Assembly (NCBI RefSeq): GCF_019392195.1
Contig: NZ_JAHXKI010000002.1
Location: forward strand, 2,108,001 to 2,172,000
Direction: 5' to 3'
DNA: 64,000 bases
Source of the DNA: Marinobacter sp. F4206
Lineage (GTDB): Bacteria; Pseudomonadota; Gammaproteobacteria; Pseudomonadales; Oleiphilaceae
The notes beneath the pieces were generated by a model, which ran no database searches, had not been told where the DNA came from, and was given only the letters and a program-made list of their open reading frames with translations. Positions 1-9,375 of the stretch are shown one piece after another. Numbering within the stretch: position 1 is the stretch's first letter; every line of letters begins with the position of its first letter. The translations under genes and the position numbers were made by a program.

Positions 1-973
1 CAATGGCCGTGGTTTCATTGTCGGTGATCTGGTTGTTGTAAATTTCGACGTCGCTGGCGGCATACACCAGGACACCGGTACCGGGAGGTACAATGCCCAC
101 GGCACCGCTGCCAACGTTTTCAGCGTTATTCGCGTAGACCGTGTTGTTGAAGATCCGGATGTTGCCGCCGTATGCCTGTTCCAGGCCTGGCAAATCAAAT
201 GCGAGAATCCCGCCCGTGTTGCCTGCCGCCAGATTGTTATAAACATCGGCCATGGTGGAGTTTTCAATTTCAATGCCGGCAACGTTGTTGATCGCGCTGT
301 TATCCCGAATCACGATGTTGTTGGACTGCCCCACGTAAATACCCGCGTCCGCCGAGCCATAGGCGTAGTTGTTTTCCAGCAGCACGTTCTGGCTCTGCAG
401 CGGATACAGGCCGTAGGCACCGTTGTCAGAGGCCAATTCGCCCTCCCACACGGTCGCGGTGTAGGTCATGTGAACGCCATTGGCGCTGATCGTCTTGATG
501 CCGTTTTTGCGGGCTTCATACACCCCCAGATCCCGGATGGTGATGTCCGTGCCGCCCTCGAACCGGATGGCGTCGTCCCCGTCGGCGCCGGAGAAATCGA
601 GGATCGTTTCATTGATGCCGTGACCCGTGAGAATCAGGCCACTGGCGCTGTTGATGGTAATCGTTTCTGCAACGGTGAAACGTCCCTTTGGCAACACCAC
701 AGTGGCATTATCGGGAACGTCGAACAGGGCAAGCAGAAGCGCCTCGGTAATGTCATCGCCGGGCTGGGCGTCCGGGGCAACAAAGATCGCATCTCCGGGA
801 ATCGCGAAGCCGGAGGTGGTTGCGATGGTTTTCTGGGATGAGGTTTCCGAGCTGGCCGATGCCGAAGCGCCGTCTTTGCCATCCTTGCCATCGTCTCCGC
901 ACCCTGAGATCAAAAGGCTGCCAGACAACACAGCGACCGAAAGCAGGCCTTTACGGCCAGGCAATGTCCACAT
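1..973 (-). CDS. Parallel beta-helix repeat lipoprotein (3' part outside window)
   Basis: This gene starts at ATG 973 with a GGGAG ribosome site just upstream and stays open to the window edge, so at least 324 residues are seen and the C-terminus is missing. The N-terminus is a lipoprotein signal: a basic start, a hydrophobic run and an SGCGDD lipobox near residue 27, followed by a low-complexity GKDGKDG/SASASS linker. The rest shows short degenerate repeats rich in N, V, I and G (such as NNIVIRDNSAINN and VEIYNNQITDN), typical of right-handed parallel beta-helices of the NosD/pectate-lyase type. An outer-membrane anchored, surface or periplasmic role is likely. No catalytic residues can be assigned. 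The fold is well supported, the substrate unknown. Confidence 0.75.
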   Translation of the reverse strand, partial: MWTLPGRKGLLSVAVLSGSLLISGCGDDGKDGKDGASASASSETSSQKTIATTSGFAIPGDAIFVAPDAQPGDDITEALLLALFDVPDNATVVLPKGRFTVAETITINSASGLILTGHGINETILDFSGADGDDAIRFEGGTDITIRDLGVYEARKNGIKTISANGVHMTYTATVWEGELASDNGAYGLYPLQSQNVLLENNYAYGSADAGIYVGQSNNIVIRDNSAINNVAGIEIENSTMADVYNNLAAGNTGGILAFDLPGLEQAYGGNIRIFNNTVYANNAENVGSGAVGIVPPGTGVLVYAASDVEIYNNQITDNETTAI

Positions 974-1275
974 AGTTAACTCCCTACGGTTTTTGTTTGT
1001 ATTTTTTGGGCGCTATTAGCCACCAGCATGACGCTAAACCGGCCTTGGGGATTGAGCCAGAGAATAGGGTGGTCGAATCGTTGAAGGCGTTGTGCAAACC
1101 GTGAAATGCCCCGAAAACAGAGGGCTGGAGAAGGATGGCGGGCGTCTGGAGAACGCTGTGCGAATCGTGCAATTGCAGATTTTGATCAGCGCGTTTGGCG
1201 ATGTCCGTCGGACGTGAGGCGGGTGAGAAGAGCCAAAGAAGAGAAGGCCAGCCGTTTCCAGCTGGCCTGCTGGGG
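974..1275. other. Intergenic region, no gene seen
   Basis: About 300 bases lie between the start of the beta-helix lipoprotein gene and the stop of the sulfatase gene, both on the minus strand. It should hold the lipoprotein promoter. I see a short palindrome, GTCCG-T-CGGAC, at 1203-1213 and a hairpin directly after the sulfatase stop at 1245-1268. Reading frames crossing it have no ribosome site or recognisable protein. Confidence 0.5.
1245..1268 (-). terminator. Weak intrinsic terminator of the sulfatase gene
   Basis: Read on the minus strand, an 8-bp stem (AGGCCAGC/GCTGGCCT) with an 8-base loop sits right after the sulfatase stop and is followed by a pyrimidine-rich but broken T tract (TTCTCTTCTTT). 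The stem is convincing, the T tract only moderate. Confidence 0.45.
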
Positions 1276-2880
1276 CTACTGCATGCCCTTGCTGATGAAG
1301 TCTTCGACCACATTCGACATGTCGAAGGACTTTCCGCCCTGCACCGGCGGATACTCAGCCAGCGTCTTCAGGTGCTGGCCCATCAGTTCGCCCATGGGCT
1401 GAATCAGCCAGGAGACCTTCTGCATCAGGTGCCCGTATGCGTCGGGGCTGTCGTAACTTTCGAAGGGGTCCATCCGTATATTGAACACCAGCGGTACTGT
1501 GCGAGGAACCAGGTTGGCGTAATAGTCCTCTTTGGTGGAGAAGTGGAATTTCCACGGCCCCATGCGTACGGCGGTCAGCTTGGACTCGTAATAGTGGAAG
1601 ATGTGATCACGCGCGGAGTTATCGGTGTCACCCTTCCAGTAGGGGAGGTTATTCACTCCGTCGATGTACTGTTCCTTCTCCTCCATCATCCGTTCGGCCA
1701 CATCATCCACACCTGCGGCAGCCGCAAGACTGGTGAACATGTCCTGATGCCCCTGGATTCCATTCAGCTTCTGACCGGGCTCGATAACGCCGGGCCAGCG
1801 AATCATGGAGGGCACTCGGATGCCGCCCTCGTAAGTGGTCATCTTCTCGCCCCGGAAGGGCGTGGTGGCGCCATGAGGCCAGGAGGTATGTTCCGGGCCG
1901 TTGTCGGTGGAGTACCAGATGATGGTGTTTTCATCCAGACCGTTCTGTTTCAGGAAGTCGAGGACGAGCCCGATGTCGTGATCATGCTGGAGCATGCCGG
2001 AACCGTGATAGTCGGCTTCCGAGGTATACTCTTCAGCGGCGTAGCGCCACTCATCGTTCAGCCGGGTATACAGGTGCATCCGGCTGGTATTCAGCCAGAC
2101 GAAAAAGGGTTTGCCCTCTTCCTGGGCGGTCTTCATGAAGTTTTCGGCTTTGGGAATCACTTCGCCCGCGTCGAAGTTTTTCATTCGCTCCTGGGTCAGT
2201 GGACCGGTGTCCTCAATCTTTTGCTTGCCCACTTTTCCGAAGCGGGGATCCACTGTCTCGTCCAACGTATCCGTTGCAAACGAATGGATCACACCGCGGG
2301 TGCCGAATTTCTTTTCGTAGGCTTCCAGGTCGCCTGAATAGGCTTCGCCGAAGCGCTGGTAGTCACGCTGTTCCGCCTCTTCCTGAGTGTTCAGGTGATA
2401 GAGATTGCCAAAGAATTCGTCAAACCCGTGGGCCGTCGGCAAGTGTTCGTTTCGGTCTCCCAGGTGATTCTTGCCGAAGTGCCCGGTCGCGTAGCCCTCG
2501 GCTTTCAGCACCTCGGCCAGGGAAGGCGATGCCTTCTGAAGCCCCAGTGCATCGCCGGGCTGGCCGACGGTGGTCATGCCGGAGCGAATCGGGTACTGGC
2601 CGGTGATGAAGGCCGCGCGGCCCGCCGTGCAGGAGGGCTGGGCGTAGTGATCGGTAAACCGGATCCCTTCCATGCCAATCCGGTCGATATTGGGGGTTCG
2701 GTAGCCCATGGTGCTTAAGCCATAGGCGCTGAGGTTCTGCCAGCCTATGTCGTCGCCCCAGATCACCAGGATGTTGGGGCGGTCAGACTGGGCGTGGGCG
2801 GCTCCTGCCCAGAGAAGGCTCAACGCCATGGCGACCAGGCAGGTCGCCAGAAGATGCCGAAAACGGGTGGGGTGGTTCAT
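1276..2880 (-). CDS. Secreted arylsulfatase (type I, formylglycine dependent)
   Basis: A 534-residue alkaline-phosphatase-superfamily sulfatase that would hydrolyse sulfate esters in the periplasm. A signal peptide (about residues 1-30) ends AHA-Q. The metal-binding start [14 protein letters not shown] follows, and the active-site motif [13 protein letters not shown] carries the cysteine expected to become formylglycine. HFGKNHLGD and YSTDNGPE supply further metal and sulfate ligands typical of the family. The consensus is CxPxR; here it is CTAGR, a CxAxR variant. It is clearly paralogous to the sulfatase at 18386-19933, sharing the same motif and long identical blocks. It stands alone, downstream of an acyl-CoA ligase on the same strand. 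The natural substrate cannot be read from the sequence. Confidence 0.9.
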   Translation of the reverse strand: MNHPTRFRHLLATCLVAMALSLLWAGAAHAQSDRPNILVIWGDDIGWQNLSAYGLSTMGYRTPNIDRIGMEGIRFTDHYAQPSCTAGRAAFITGQYPIRSGMTTVGQPGDALGLQKASPSLAEVLKAEGYATGHFGKNHLGDRNEHLPTAHGFDEFFGNLYHLNTQEEAEQRDYQRFGEAYSGDLEAYEKKFGTRGVIHSFATDTLDETVDPRFGKVGKQKIEDTGPLTQERMKNFDAGEVIPKAENFMKTAQEEGKPFFVWLNTSRMHLYTRLNDEWRYAAEEYTSEADYHGSGMLQHDHDIGLVLDFLKQNGLDENTIIWYSTDNGPEHTSWPHGATTPFRGEKMTTYEGGIRVPSMIRWPGVIEPGQKLNGIQGHQDMFTSLAAAAGVDDVAERMMEEKEQYIDGVNNLPYWKGDTDNSARDHIFHYYESKLTAVRMGPWKFHFSTKEDYYANLVPRTVPLVFNIRMDPFESYDSPDAYGHLMQKVSWLIQPMGELMGQHLKTLAEYPPVQGGKSFDMSNVVEDFISKGMQ

Positions 2881-2963
2881 ATGAGGCGCTCCATTAAATC
2901 CAATTTAACAGACTGATTGCGCGCTGCTCCTCGGTCGCCGGACTCCTTGCGCGGGGGCCTCGC

Positions 2964-2980
2964 GTCATACACGGTATGAC
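2964..2980. promoter_or_regulatory. Inverted repeat upstream of the sulfatase gene
   Basis: A perfect 7-bp inverted repeat, GTCATAC-ACG-GTATGAC, lies about 84-100 bases upstream of the sulfatase start at 2880. A second loose pair, ATACGA/TCGTAT, occurs at 2990-3014. Size and place fit a dimeric regulator site, but no regulator can be named. Confidence 0.35.
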
Positions 2981-3035
2981 TTTCGATAGATACGAGAATA
3001 GCAGCGAGTCGTATTACCGCCACCGAAACGGGTCG

Positions 3036-4658
3036 CTAGCGCAGATCCTTGCGCAGTATCTTGCCCACGTTGGATTTTGGAATCTCCTCAAGCCGGATGA
3101 TCTCTTTCGGCACCTTGTAGGCGGCGAGGTTCGCCCGGCAGTGCTCGATGATTTGTCCAAGGTTGAAGTCCCCGGATCCGGACGGAGATACAAACAACCG
3201 CACCCGTTCTCCGGTTCTCTCATCCGGCACACCAACACAGGCGGCTTCGCCCACGCTGTCCAGTTCGCAGACCAGGCTTTCGATTTCGTTGGGATAGACG
3301 TTGAAACCGGAGACAATCAGCATGTCTTTCTTGCGGTCGACAATTTCAAACTGACCGTCTTCGTGCATCACCGCAACATCGCCGGTGCGAAAGTAGCCAT
3401 CGTCGGTAAACGCTTCCCGGGTAGCCTCCTCCCGCTCCCAGTAACCTTTCATGATTTGAGGGCCCTTGGCGCAAAGTTCGCCGGCCTCGCCTGGCGGAAG
3501 CGGCTGGTCATCCGGGCCCAGTATCCTGACGTCCGTGGACGGGACGGGGTAGCCCACGGTCCCGCTGAACTGCTCGTTGCCAAACGGGTTCAGGGTGAGG
3601 ATCGGGCTGGTTTCAGACAAGCCGAAGCCTTCCAGAATGTGACTGCCCGCCGCTGCCTTCCAGCGCTCCGAGGTGCTGGCGAAAATCTTGGAGCCGCCGC
3701 CAAAGGCGACCTTGCAGGCGGAGAAGTCAATGATCTTGAAATCCGGATGCTGGGTCATGCCGGCATAGAGGGTATTCACACCCCCGATCACGGAAAAGCG
3801 TGCATTCCAGATGGTTCGAATGAACGCACCCATATCCCGAGGATTGGGAATGAGGATGGCTTTGGCGCCGATCGCTGCATAGGCCACAAATACCATCAAT
3901 CCGAAGATGTGGTACATGGGCAGGGCCAGCACCACGCATTCCTCGCCCGGCGCATTGGCATCCGGCACAAATGCCCGGAACTGAAGGGTATTGGCGATCA
4001 GGTTACGGTGGGTCAGTGTTGCCCCTTTTGACGGTCCCGTGGTTCCGCCGGTGTATTGCAGAAACAGCACATCCTCGCCCTTGATCTCCACCGGCTCCGG
4101 TTGCACGCCCCTGTACTTCGACAACAGGCTTTGCAGTGTGCGGTGTTGCCCCAGGTTCTCTGCAATACCGGGGCTGAGCAAATCGGCGCCCGAGCCATCG
4201 CCGGGACTGATGGTGATGGCCGACTCCAACGGTGTCTGGTCCCGGATTTCTGCCAGGGCGGGGGTGGCGCCCTCGAATATAAAGATGTGTCTGGCGCCGG
4301 AATCGTTGAGCTGGTGCGCCAGTTCCCGCGGGGTGTAGAGCGGATTTACGTTCACCTGCACGCCGCCGGCTTTCAGGATGCCGAGCATGACGATCGGGTA
4401 GGCAAACAGGTTGGGGCTCATCAGGGCGATGCGGTCGCCTTTTCGAACGCCCAGATCCTGCTGCAGGCTGACGGCAACGGCATCCGATAGACTGTCCAGT
4501 TCCCGGTAGCTCAATGTCATGCCAAAGCATTCGATGGCCTGATGGTCTGGGAATTGGGTCACCGCCTGCCGAAACAGGTCATTGATGGAGGCGAAAGCGT
4601 CGGGGTCAATTGAATGCGGTGTACCCTCTGGGTAATGTTCGAGCCAGGGTTGGGTCAT
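3036..4658 (-). CDS. Long-chain acyl-CoA ligase (FadD-like)
   Basis: A 540-residue member of the ANL (acyl-CoA synthetase) superfamily, which activates a carboxylic acid as acyl-AMP and then forms the CoA thioester. The AMP-binding P-loop YTGGTTGPSKGATLTH is present, as are the GFGLSETSP block, the YFRTGDVAVMHEDGQFEIVDRKKDMLI hinge region (given here in pieces: YFRTGDVA, DRKKDMLI) and the C-terminal catalytic lysine context SNVGKILRKDLR. Length and motif order are complete. It is a close paralogue of the ligase at 22827-24452, down to the same PWL..YP..IDPD opening. Neighbours are a sulfatase downstream and an AraC regulator upstream, both on the same strand. Long-chain specificity is inferred from similarity to FadD; the acid could be another hydrophobic acid. 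Confidence 0.9.
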   Translation of the reverse strand: MTQPWLEHYPEGTPHSIDPDAFASINDLFRQAVTQFPDHQAIECFGMTLSYRELDSLSDAVAVSLQQDLGVRKGDRIALMSPNLFAYPIVMLGILKAGGVQVNVNPLYTPRELAHQLNDSGARHIFIFEGATPALAEIRDQTPLESAITISPGDGSGADLLSPGIAENLGQHRTLQSLLSKYRGVQPEPVEIKGEDVLFLQYTGGTTGPSKGATLTHRNLIANTLQFRAFVPDANAPGEECVVLALPMYHIFGLMVFVAYAAIGAKAILIPNPRDMGAFIRTIWNARFSVIGGVNTLYAGMTQHPDFKIIDFSACKVAFGGGSKIFASTSERWKAAAGSHILEGFGLSETSPILTLNPFGNEQFSGTVGYPVPSTDVRILGPDDQPLPPGEAGELCAKGPQIMKGYWEREEATREAFTDDGYFRTGDVAVMHEDGQFEIVDRKKDMLIVSGFNVYPNEIESLVCELDSVGEAACVGVPDERTGERVRLFVSPSGSGDFNLGQIIEHCRANLAAYKVPKEIIRLEEIPKSNVGKILRKDLR

Positions 4659-4772
4659 CGTAAAATCCAGTGATTTTTTAATCGGTAATCGGTCGGTAAA
4701 ACGGAAAATTAGGAAGGCGATCGGTAGCAGGCGATTATGATGGCGTGGCGGAGCGGCTAAAAATTTCGCTTT

Positions 4773-5807
4773 TCACGACAGATTTTTGTCAAATGAGGTC
4801 AGCGACTCACGCCTGGCCTTGGGGGACTGGCCAAACCAGCGCAGGCAGGCGCGGTTGAAAGAGCTTTGCTGGCGGTACCCCAACAGACCCGCCACCTGGC
4901 TCATGGCCATGCCGGGTTCGCGCAGGTAGTCGGAGGTCAGCTCTCGCCGGATGTCGTCCACCAGTTCCTCAAAGACCACGCCTTCTCGCTTCAGGGCGCG
5001 CTGCAGTGTGCGTTCGTGGAGCGCCAGATGCCGGGCGATCAGCGATATGGTGCAACGCTGTCCCATGGGCAGCAGTGTGATCACGAGCGAGCGCACGTTG
5101 GCGTTGAGGGAGGCAGAGGTTTGGGCGAGTGTCTGCCGGACATACTCTTCCATGACCTGACGAAGCGCCGAATCAGACTGGTCAATGGGCCGCTGCAGGT
5201 TGTCGGCTGAAAGGCAGAGGGCATTGCCGGGCCTGTTGAAATGCACCGGGCACTGGAAGATCGCACGGTAGCGGGCGGCGGGTGCCTGCATCGCATGGCG
5301 GAAACGTATCTGGATCGGGCGGAAGTCCGGGCCGGCGAGCACGCCGATCACCTTTGTCGCCAGTACCAGGCTCAACTCGACGGTCTGGTTTCGAATGGGT
5401 GCCTGCGCTACAGCGATATCAAAGTGCAGGGTGGCGGGCTTGCCGGGTTTCCCCGGTTCCAGTGCCAGGTGCACGCCCGGGCTGTGGTAGGCCATGTACT
5501 TGATGATGTGTCGGAGAGCCTGTTCGGTGTTTGAGGAGTTCTGGGCGATCACGGCGATAGGCCCCAGCACGCCCATGCCCTGCCGGAGGCCGACTCTGAG
5601 GCCAAAGTCCTTGCAGTCGAGTTCCTGCGCGGCCTGCTCCATCAGTTGAATCAGACTGCTGTAGGGCATCATCTGCTTCGGGTCGTTGATCAGATCCTCG
5701 CGCAGGTTGAACTGATTCAGCAGCGACTTCGGGTCGCCGCCCAGCTCCCGGATGGTCTCCGGGATGCCAGTCATGGCACTGGCACGGATCAGGGTGGTTC
5801 CAGTCAT
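4773..5807 (-). CDS. AraC-family transcriptional regulator with arabinose-binding-like N-domain
   Basis: A 344-residue regulator with a two-part build. The N-terminal two thirds resemble the 'Arabinose_bd' effector domain of the OruR/ArgR-like AraC proteins (MPYSSLIQLMEQAAQELDCKDFG and the AYHSPGVHLALE region). The C-terminal ~100 residues form the double helix-turn-helix, with LIARHLALHERTLQRALKREG and MSQVAGLLGYRQQSSFNRACLRWFGQSPK. It starts at ATG 5807 after a GAAGG site. It is transcribed divergently from the octaheme cytochrome gene (150 bases between starts) and lies upstream of the acyl-CoA ligase gene on the same strand, so either may be its target. The effector is unknown. Confidence 0.88.
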   Translation of the reverse strand: MTGTTLIRASAMTGIPETIRELGGDPKSLLNQFNLREDLINDPKQMMPYSSLIQLMEQAAQELDCKDFGLRVGLRQGMGVLGPIAVIAQNSSNTEQALRHIIKYMAYHSPGVHLALEPGKPGKPATLHFDIAVAQAPIRNQTVELSLVLATKVIGVLAGPDFRPIQIRFRHAMQAPAARYRAIFQCPVHFNRPGNALCLSADNLQRPIDQSDSALRQVMEEYVRQTLAQTSASLNANVRSLVITLLPMGQRCTISLIARHLALHERTLQRALKREGVVFEELVDDIRRELTSDYLREPGMAMSQVAGLLGYRQQSSFNRACLRWFGQSPKARRESLTSFDKNLS

Positions 5808-5958
5808 CGGTTTTCGCCTTCGGGGGCTGACAGGCTCATATAACAGGGTAGCGGGAATTTCGGAGGGCGACGTGCCAGGGCCATCTTTATTCCGGCTGGT
5901 CGGATTTATCTGTTAGCCTTGGGCTGTGCCTTCAAGGTGTTGAAAAGGACTTCATTGG

Positions 5959-8256
5959 ATGCCCCGTGTTCTCGGTTTGGTTGTTATCTTCCTGGCGCTT
6001 TTGATGCCAGGTTTGGCTGTGTCTGAAAACTCGTCGGAACCGTCCATTGAGGACCGGGGCTATGCTGCCGAAGGCACCTGCGCCGGCTGTCACCAGAAAG
6101 AGCAGCACGCCTGGTCGGATTCCGACCACGCCTGGGCCATGCGCCCGGCCAGCAGCGCTTCGATCCTTGGCGACTTCGACGACCGGACCTTCAGCGATGG
6201 CGCTGTCACCGCCCGATTTTTCGAGCGTGATGGCAATTACTGGGTTGAGACAGAAGGTGAAGACGGCGAGGTCGGGGAGTTTCGGGTCGCCTACACCTTC
6301 GGCTATTTGCCCCTGCAACAATACCTGGTGGAATTTCCGGGCGGTCGCCTGCAGGCCTTGACCATCGCCTGGGATACCCGGAGCGTGGACGAAGGCGGGC
6401 AGCGCTGGTTTTCCCTGTATCCGGGGGAGCGTTTCGCGCCGGACGATGCCCTGCACTGGACCGGGCGTTACCAGAACTGGAACGCGATGTGCGCGGACTG
6501 CCATTCCACCTATCTCACATTGAACTACGACGCGGAAGCCGACCGCTTTGCCACCACCTGGCAGGAGCAGAATGTCGGTTGTCAGGGCTGTCACGGCCCC
6601 GGTCAGGACCACGTTGACTGGGCCGAAGGGAAGGATGGCCGGTCCGATGATGGTGAGTACGCCGGGGATAATGGCCTCAAGCTTGATTTCACGACCATGG
6701 ACGGATCGCAGGTGGTCGAAACCTGTGCGTACTGCCACAGCCGCCGGCAGGGGCTGAAGGATGGACAGCATGCGCACGAGGCCTACCTGGACAAGGCCCT
6801 GCCGGCAACGCTTCGGCCCGACCTCTACCACGCCGATGGCCAGATACAGGGTGAGGTCTACGTGTATGGCTCCTTCATCCAGAGCAAGATGGCGGCCGCC
6901 GGGGTGGACTGCCTGGACTGTCACGACCCTCACACCACCGAGTTGCTTGTGGAGGGCAATGGTCTGTGCCTTCAGTGTCACAACACCTCGCCCCCCGAGC
7001 GTTTCCCCCAGCTGGACGCCGGCGACTACGATTCCCCGAGTCATCACCGGCACCCGGTGGATTCGGCGGGCGCACAATGTGTGAACTGCCATATGCCGGA
7101 CAAGACCTACATGGTGGTGGATCCTCGCCGTGATCACAGTTTCCGGATTCCCCGTCCGGACCTGACTCTGTCGACGGGCAGCCCCAATGCCTGCAACGAC
7201 TGCCACGATGACAAGAGTGCTGACTGGGCGGTGGCCGCCATTGACGACTGGTTCGAGTTGCCCCGTCGGCCTCCGCATTTCGCCGGTACCCTGAGCGCCT
7301 TCCGGCGGGCCGAAGCGGATGGTTTTCTACGCCTGGCCGCACTGATCCGGGATGGCGAGGCGCCGGCCATTGCCCGGGCCACGGCGGCGGAGCATCTGGG
7401 GAGCTTCGGACCGAGGGCGGGCTCCGCGCTTCGCAGTGGCTTGCTGGCGGATGACCCGCTGGTACAAGCCTATGCCGCCAACGGCGTGGCGCAATTGCCA
7501 GAGTCTGACCGGGTGAGCTGGCTGCGCAAACAGCTGGCGGAGGAGCAGCCGGTAGCCGTGCGGGATCAGGCGCTGCGGTCGCTGGCCGGTATCGACCTGT
7601 CAGCGTTTCCGGAGTCGGACCGGCCGCGGATCAAAGCCCTGAAAGCGGACTATGAGCAGCGGCTGTGGTCCCTGGCGACACTTCCCGGTAACCGGCTTAA
7701 CCTCGCCTCCTACCTGCAGCGGGAGGGGCGTCCAGCCGAAGCCATGGCGCAGTACCAGCAGGCCCTGGCCATGGATCCCCTGTTTGTGCCGGCCCGGGTC
7801 AACCTGGCAACCCTGGCCAGCGAGCAGGGGCGGATGGGGCTGGCTGTTGAGGTGTTGGCGGAAGGGGCGGACCTTGAGGGGCTGCCTGATGCAGACCGGG
7901 GGCACATGGCCTACCTGCTGGCGCTTGCGCTGGTCGAAGGGAAGCGGCCAGCCGAAGCCCTCCCCCGGTTTCAGCAAGCCGGTGAGCTTAATCCGGACAA
8001 CCCCCGGATTGCCTACAATCATGGTCTCGTTCTTGCGCAGATGGGCAAGGTGCCGGAGGCGGAGCAGGTTCTGGGCGAGGCCCTGGCGCGTCATCCTGAG
8101 GACCACGGGCTTCTGAACGCCATGATCTATCTGAAACTTCAGCAGGGACGTCTGCCAGAAGCGCTGGCGTACGCGCGTAAACTGAAGGCGGCACACCCGG
8201 ATGATCAGCAGGTGGACCGGCTGATACGCGATCTCTCGGCTCGCGTTGGAGGCTGA
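5959..8256 (+). CDS. Octaheme c-type cytochrome with HEAT-like and TPR domains
   Basis: A 765-residue exported protein. A signal peptide covers about residues 1-22. Eight CxxCH haem-attachment sites begin near residues 41, 178, 208, 256, 318, 337, 374 and 412 (CAGCH, CADCH, CQGCH, CAYCH, CLDCH, CLQCH, CVNCH, CNDCH), the spacing seen in cytochrome c554-like multihaem proteins. A helical, HEAT-like segment (about 430-570) and TPR repeats (about 575-765, for example the AEAMAQYQQALAMDPLFVPA type) follow. A role in periplasmic electron transfer with a protein-docking platform is likely. No catalytic signature lets me call it a reductase. It is monocistronic, ends in a strong bidirectional terminator, and is divergent from an AraC gene. 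Confidence 0.85.
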   Translation: MPRVLGLVVIFLALLMPGLAVSENSSEPSIEDRGYAAEGTCAGCHQKEQHAWSDSDHAWAMRPASSASILGDFDDRTFSDGAVTARFFERDGNYWVETEGEDGEVGEFRVAYTFGYLPLQQYLVEFPGGRLQALTIAWDTRSVDEGGQRWFSLYPGERFAPDDALHWTGRYQNWNAMCADCHSTYLTLNYDAEADRFATTWQEQNVGCQGCHGPGQDHVDWAEGKDGRSDDGEYAGDNGLKLDFTTMDGSQVVETCAYCHSRRQGLKDGQHAHEAYLDKALPATLRPDLYHADGQIQGEVYVYGSFIQSKMAAAGVDCLDCHDPHTTELLVEGNGLCLQCHNTSPPERFPQLDAGDYDSPSHHRHPVDSAGAQCVNCHMPDKTYMVVDPRRDHSFRIPRPDLTLSTGSPNACNDCHDDKSADWAVAAIDDWFELPRRPPHFAGTLSAFRRAEADGFLRLAALIRDGEAPAIARATAAEHLGSFGPRAGSALRSGLLADDPLVQAYAANGVAQLPESDRVSWLRKQLAEEQPVAVRDQALRSLAGIDLSAFPESDRPRIKALKADYEQRLWSLATLPGNRLNLASYLQREGRPAEAMAQYQQALAMDPLFVPARVNLATLASEQGRMGLAVEVLAEGADLEGLPDADRGHMAYLLALALVEGKRPAEALPRFQQAGELNPDNPRIAYNHGLVLAQMGKVPEAEQVLGEALARHPEDHGLLNAMIYLKLQQGRLPEALAYARKLKAAHPDDQQVDRLIRDLSARVGG

Positions 8257-8287
8257 AGGAAGGGCAATCGGAACTCCGGCAGCCAAT

Positions 8288-8314
8288 AAAAAGCCCACCA
8301 TTGGTGGGCTTTTT
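8288..8314. terminator. Bidirectional intrinsic terminator
   Basis: A stem AGCCCACC/GGTGGGCT with a 3-base loop is flanked by A5 on the left and T5 on the right, so it can end transcription of the cytochrome gene (plus) and of the MDR gene (minus), whose stop lies at 8352. Confidence 0.9.
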
Positions 8315-8351
8315 GGGAGCTCAGATCGCCGGAGTTATGTCATTGACCACA

Positions 8352-9341
8352 TCAGAGCTCAACAAACAGCTTGCCCTGATTCTGGCCTGAGAACAGGAGC
8401 TGGACCCCTTCGACGGCACTGTCGAGCCCCTTGAGGACGTGACTGCGGAACTTGATCTGGCCGTTCTGCAGGTAGCCCGTCATTGCGGTCATGGACTCGT
8501 CCACCTTGTCGTAGTGATCGGTAATCACGAAACCTTCGACGCGCAGGGCCTTGAGGTTGATATCTACCCAGCTTGGTCCCGGATTCGGCAATTCGTTGGT
8601 GTACTCGGCGATGTTGCCGCACACCACGATCTTGCCCAGCCGGTTCATTCGGTTAAACACCAGGTGCTGGATCGGACCGCCGGTGTTCTCGAAGTACAGG
8701 TCGACACCATTGGGCGTGGCCGCGGCCAGTTGTTCCTCAAGGTCGGCATCCTTGTAGTTGATGGCCTTGTCGAAACCGAGCTCCTCTTCCAGCCAGCGGC
8801 ATTTCTCGTCGCTGCCGGCCACACCGATGACCGTCAGGCCCTCGGCCTTACCCATCTGACCGACGAGGGAACCGACCGAACCGGCGGCGCCACTGACCAC
8901 CATGGTTTCGCCCCTGACCGGGCGGCCGATCTTCATCAGGCCGACATAGGCGGTGAAACCCGGGACGTAAAGCACCGACAGGAGCGCCTGTACGTCGACG
9001 GACTTGTCGACCACCTGCATGTCCTCGCCGCCCAGGGTGTACTCAGCCCAGCCGGTGATGCCAACAACCCGGGCGCCAACCGGATAGTCCGGGTTCCTGG
9101 ATTCAACCACCTCACCCACGCCGTAAGAGCGCATGATGTCGCCCGGCCGGACCGGCTCGATGTAGCTGTCCTCGTTGTCCTGCACCCAGGTACGCATGGC
9201 GGGATCCAGCGACATGTGGGTCTGCTTGACCAGGAAGTCACCGTCGTTGAGAGTTGGTTTCTCAAGCTCAATCGCCTGGAAACAGTCGTCGGTGAACTCG
9301 CCGGTCGGGCGCTTCGCCAGTTTATACGCTTTGAAAGTCAT
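8352..9341 (-). CDS. NADP-dependent MDR-family oxidoreductase, zinc independent
   Basis: A 329-residue medium-chain dehydrogenase/reductase of the leukotriene B4 dehydrogenase/CurA type, which reduces the double bond of alpha,beta-unsaturated ketones or aldehydes with NADPH. The nucleotide-binding motif is VVSGAAGSVGSLVGQMGK; VDLYFENTGG and the closing GKLFVEL tail are typical. No zinc-ligand cysteines are present. I chose ATG 9341 (MTFKAYKLAKRP) rather than an in-frame ATG 54 bases upstream, because an AGGAG sits at the right distance before it and the family starts there. It follows the SDR gene at 9376 by 34 bases, so the two are probably co-transcribed and may act on the same carbonyl substrate. 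Confidence 0.88.
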   Translation of the reverse strand: MTFKAYKLAKRPTGEFTDDCFQAIELEKPTLNDGDFLVKQTHMSLDPAMRTWVQDNEDSYIEPVRPGDIMRSYGVGEVVESRNPDYPVGARVVGITGWAEYTLGGEDMQVVDKSVDVQALLSVLYVPGFTAYVGLMKIGRPVRGETMVVSGAAGSVGSLVGQMGKAEGLTVIGVAGSDEKCRWLEEELGFDKAINYKDADLEEQLAAATPNGVDLYFENTGGPIQHLVFNRMNRLGKIVVCGNIAEYTNELPNPGPSWVDINLKALRVEGFVITDHYDKVDESMTAMTGYLQNGQIKFRSHVLKGLDSAVEGVQLLFSGQNQGKLFVEL

Positions 9342-9375
9342 ATTTGAAAGTCTCCTGAAATCGATGGTGTGGGCG

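Noticed and set aside
4681-4701. Tandem TCGGTAA-like repeats upstream of the first acyl-CoA ligase
   Set aside because: Short, irregular and not found at other promoters in the window, so not separable from chance.
5932-7278. Minus-strand open frame of about 448 codons opposite the octaheme cytochrome
   Set aside because: The plus strand has a signal peptide and eight CxxCH motifs; the antisense frame shows nothing.
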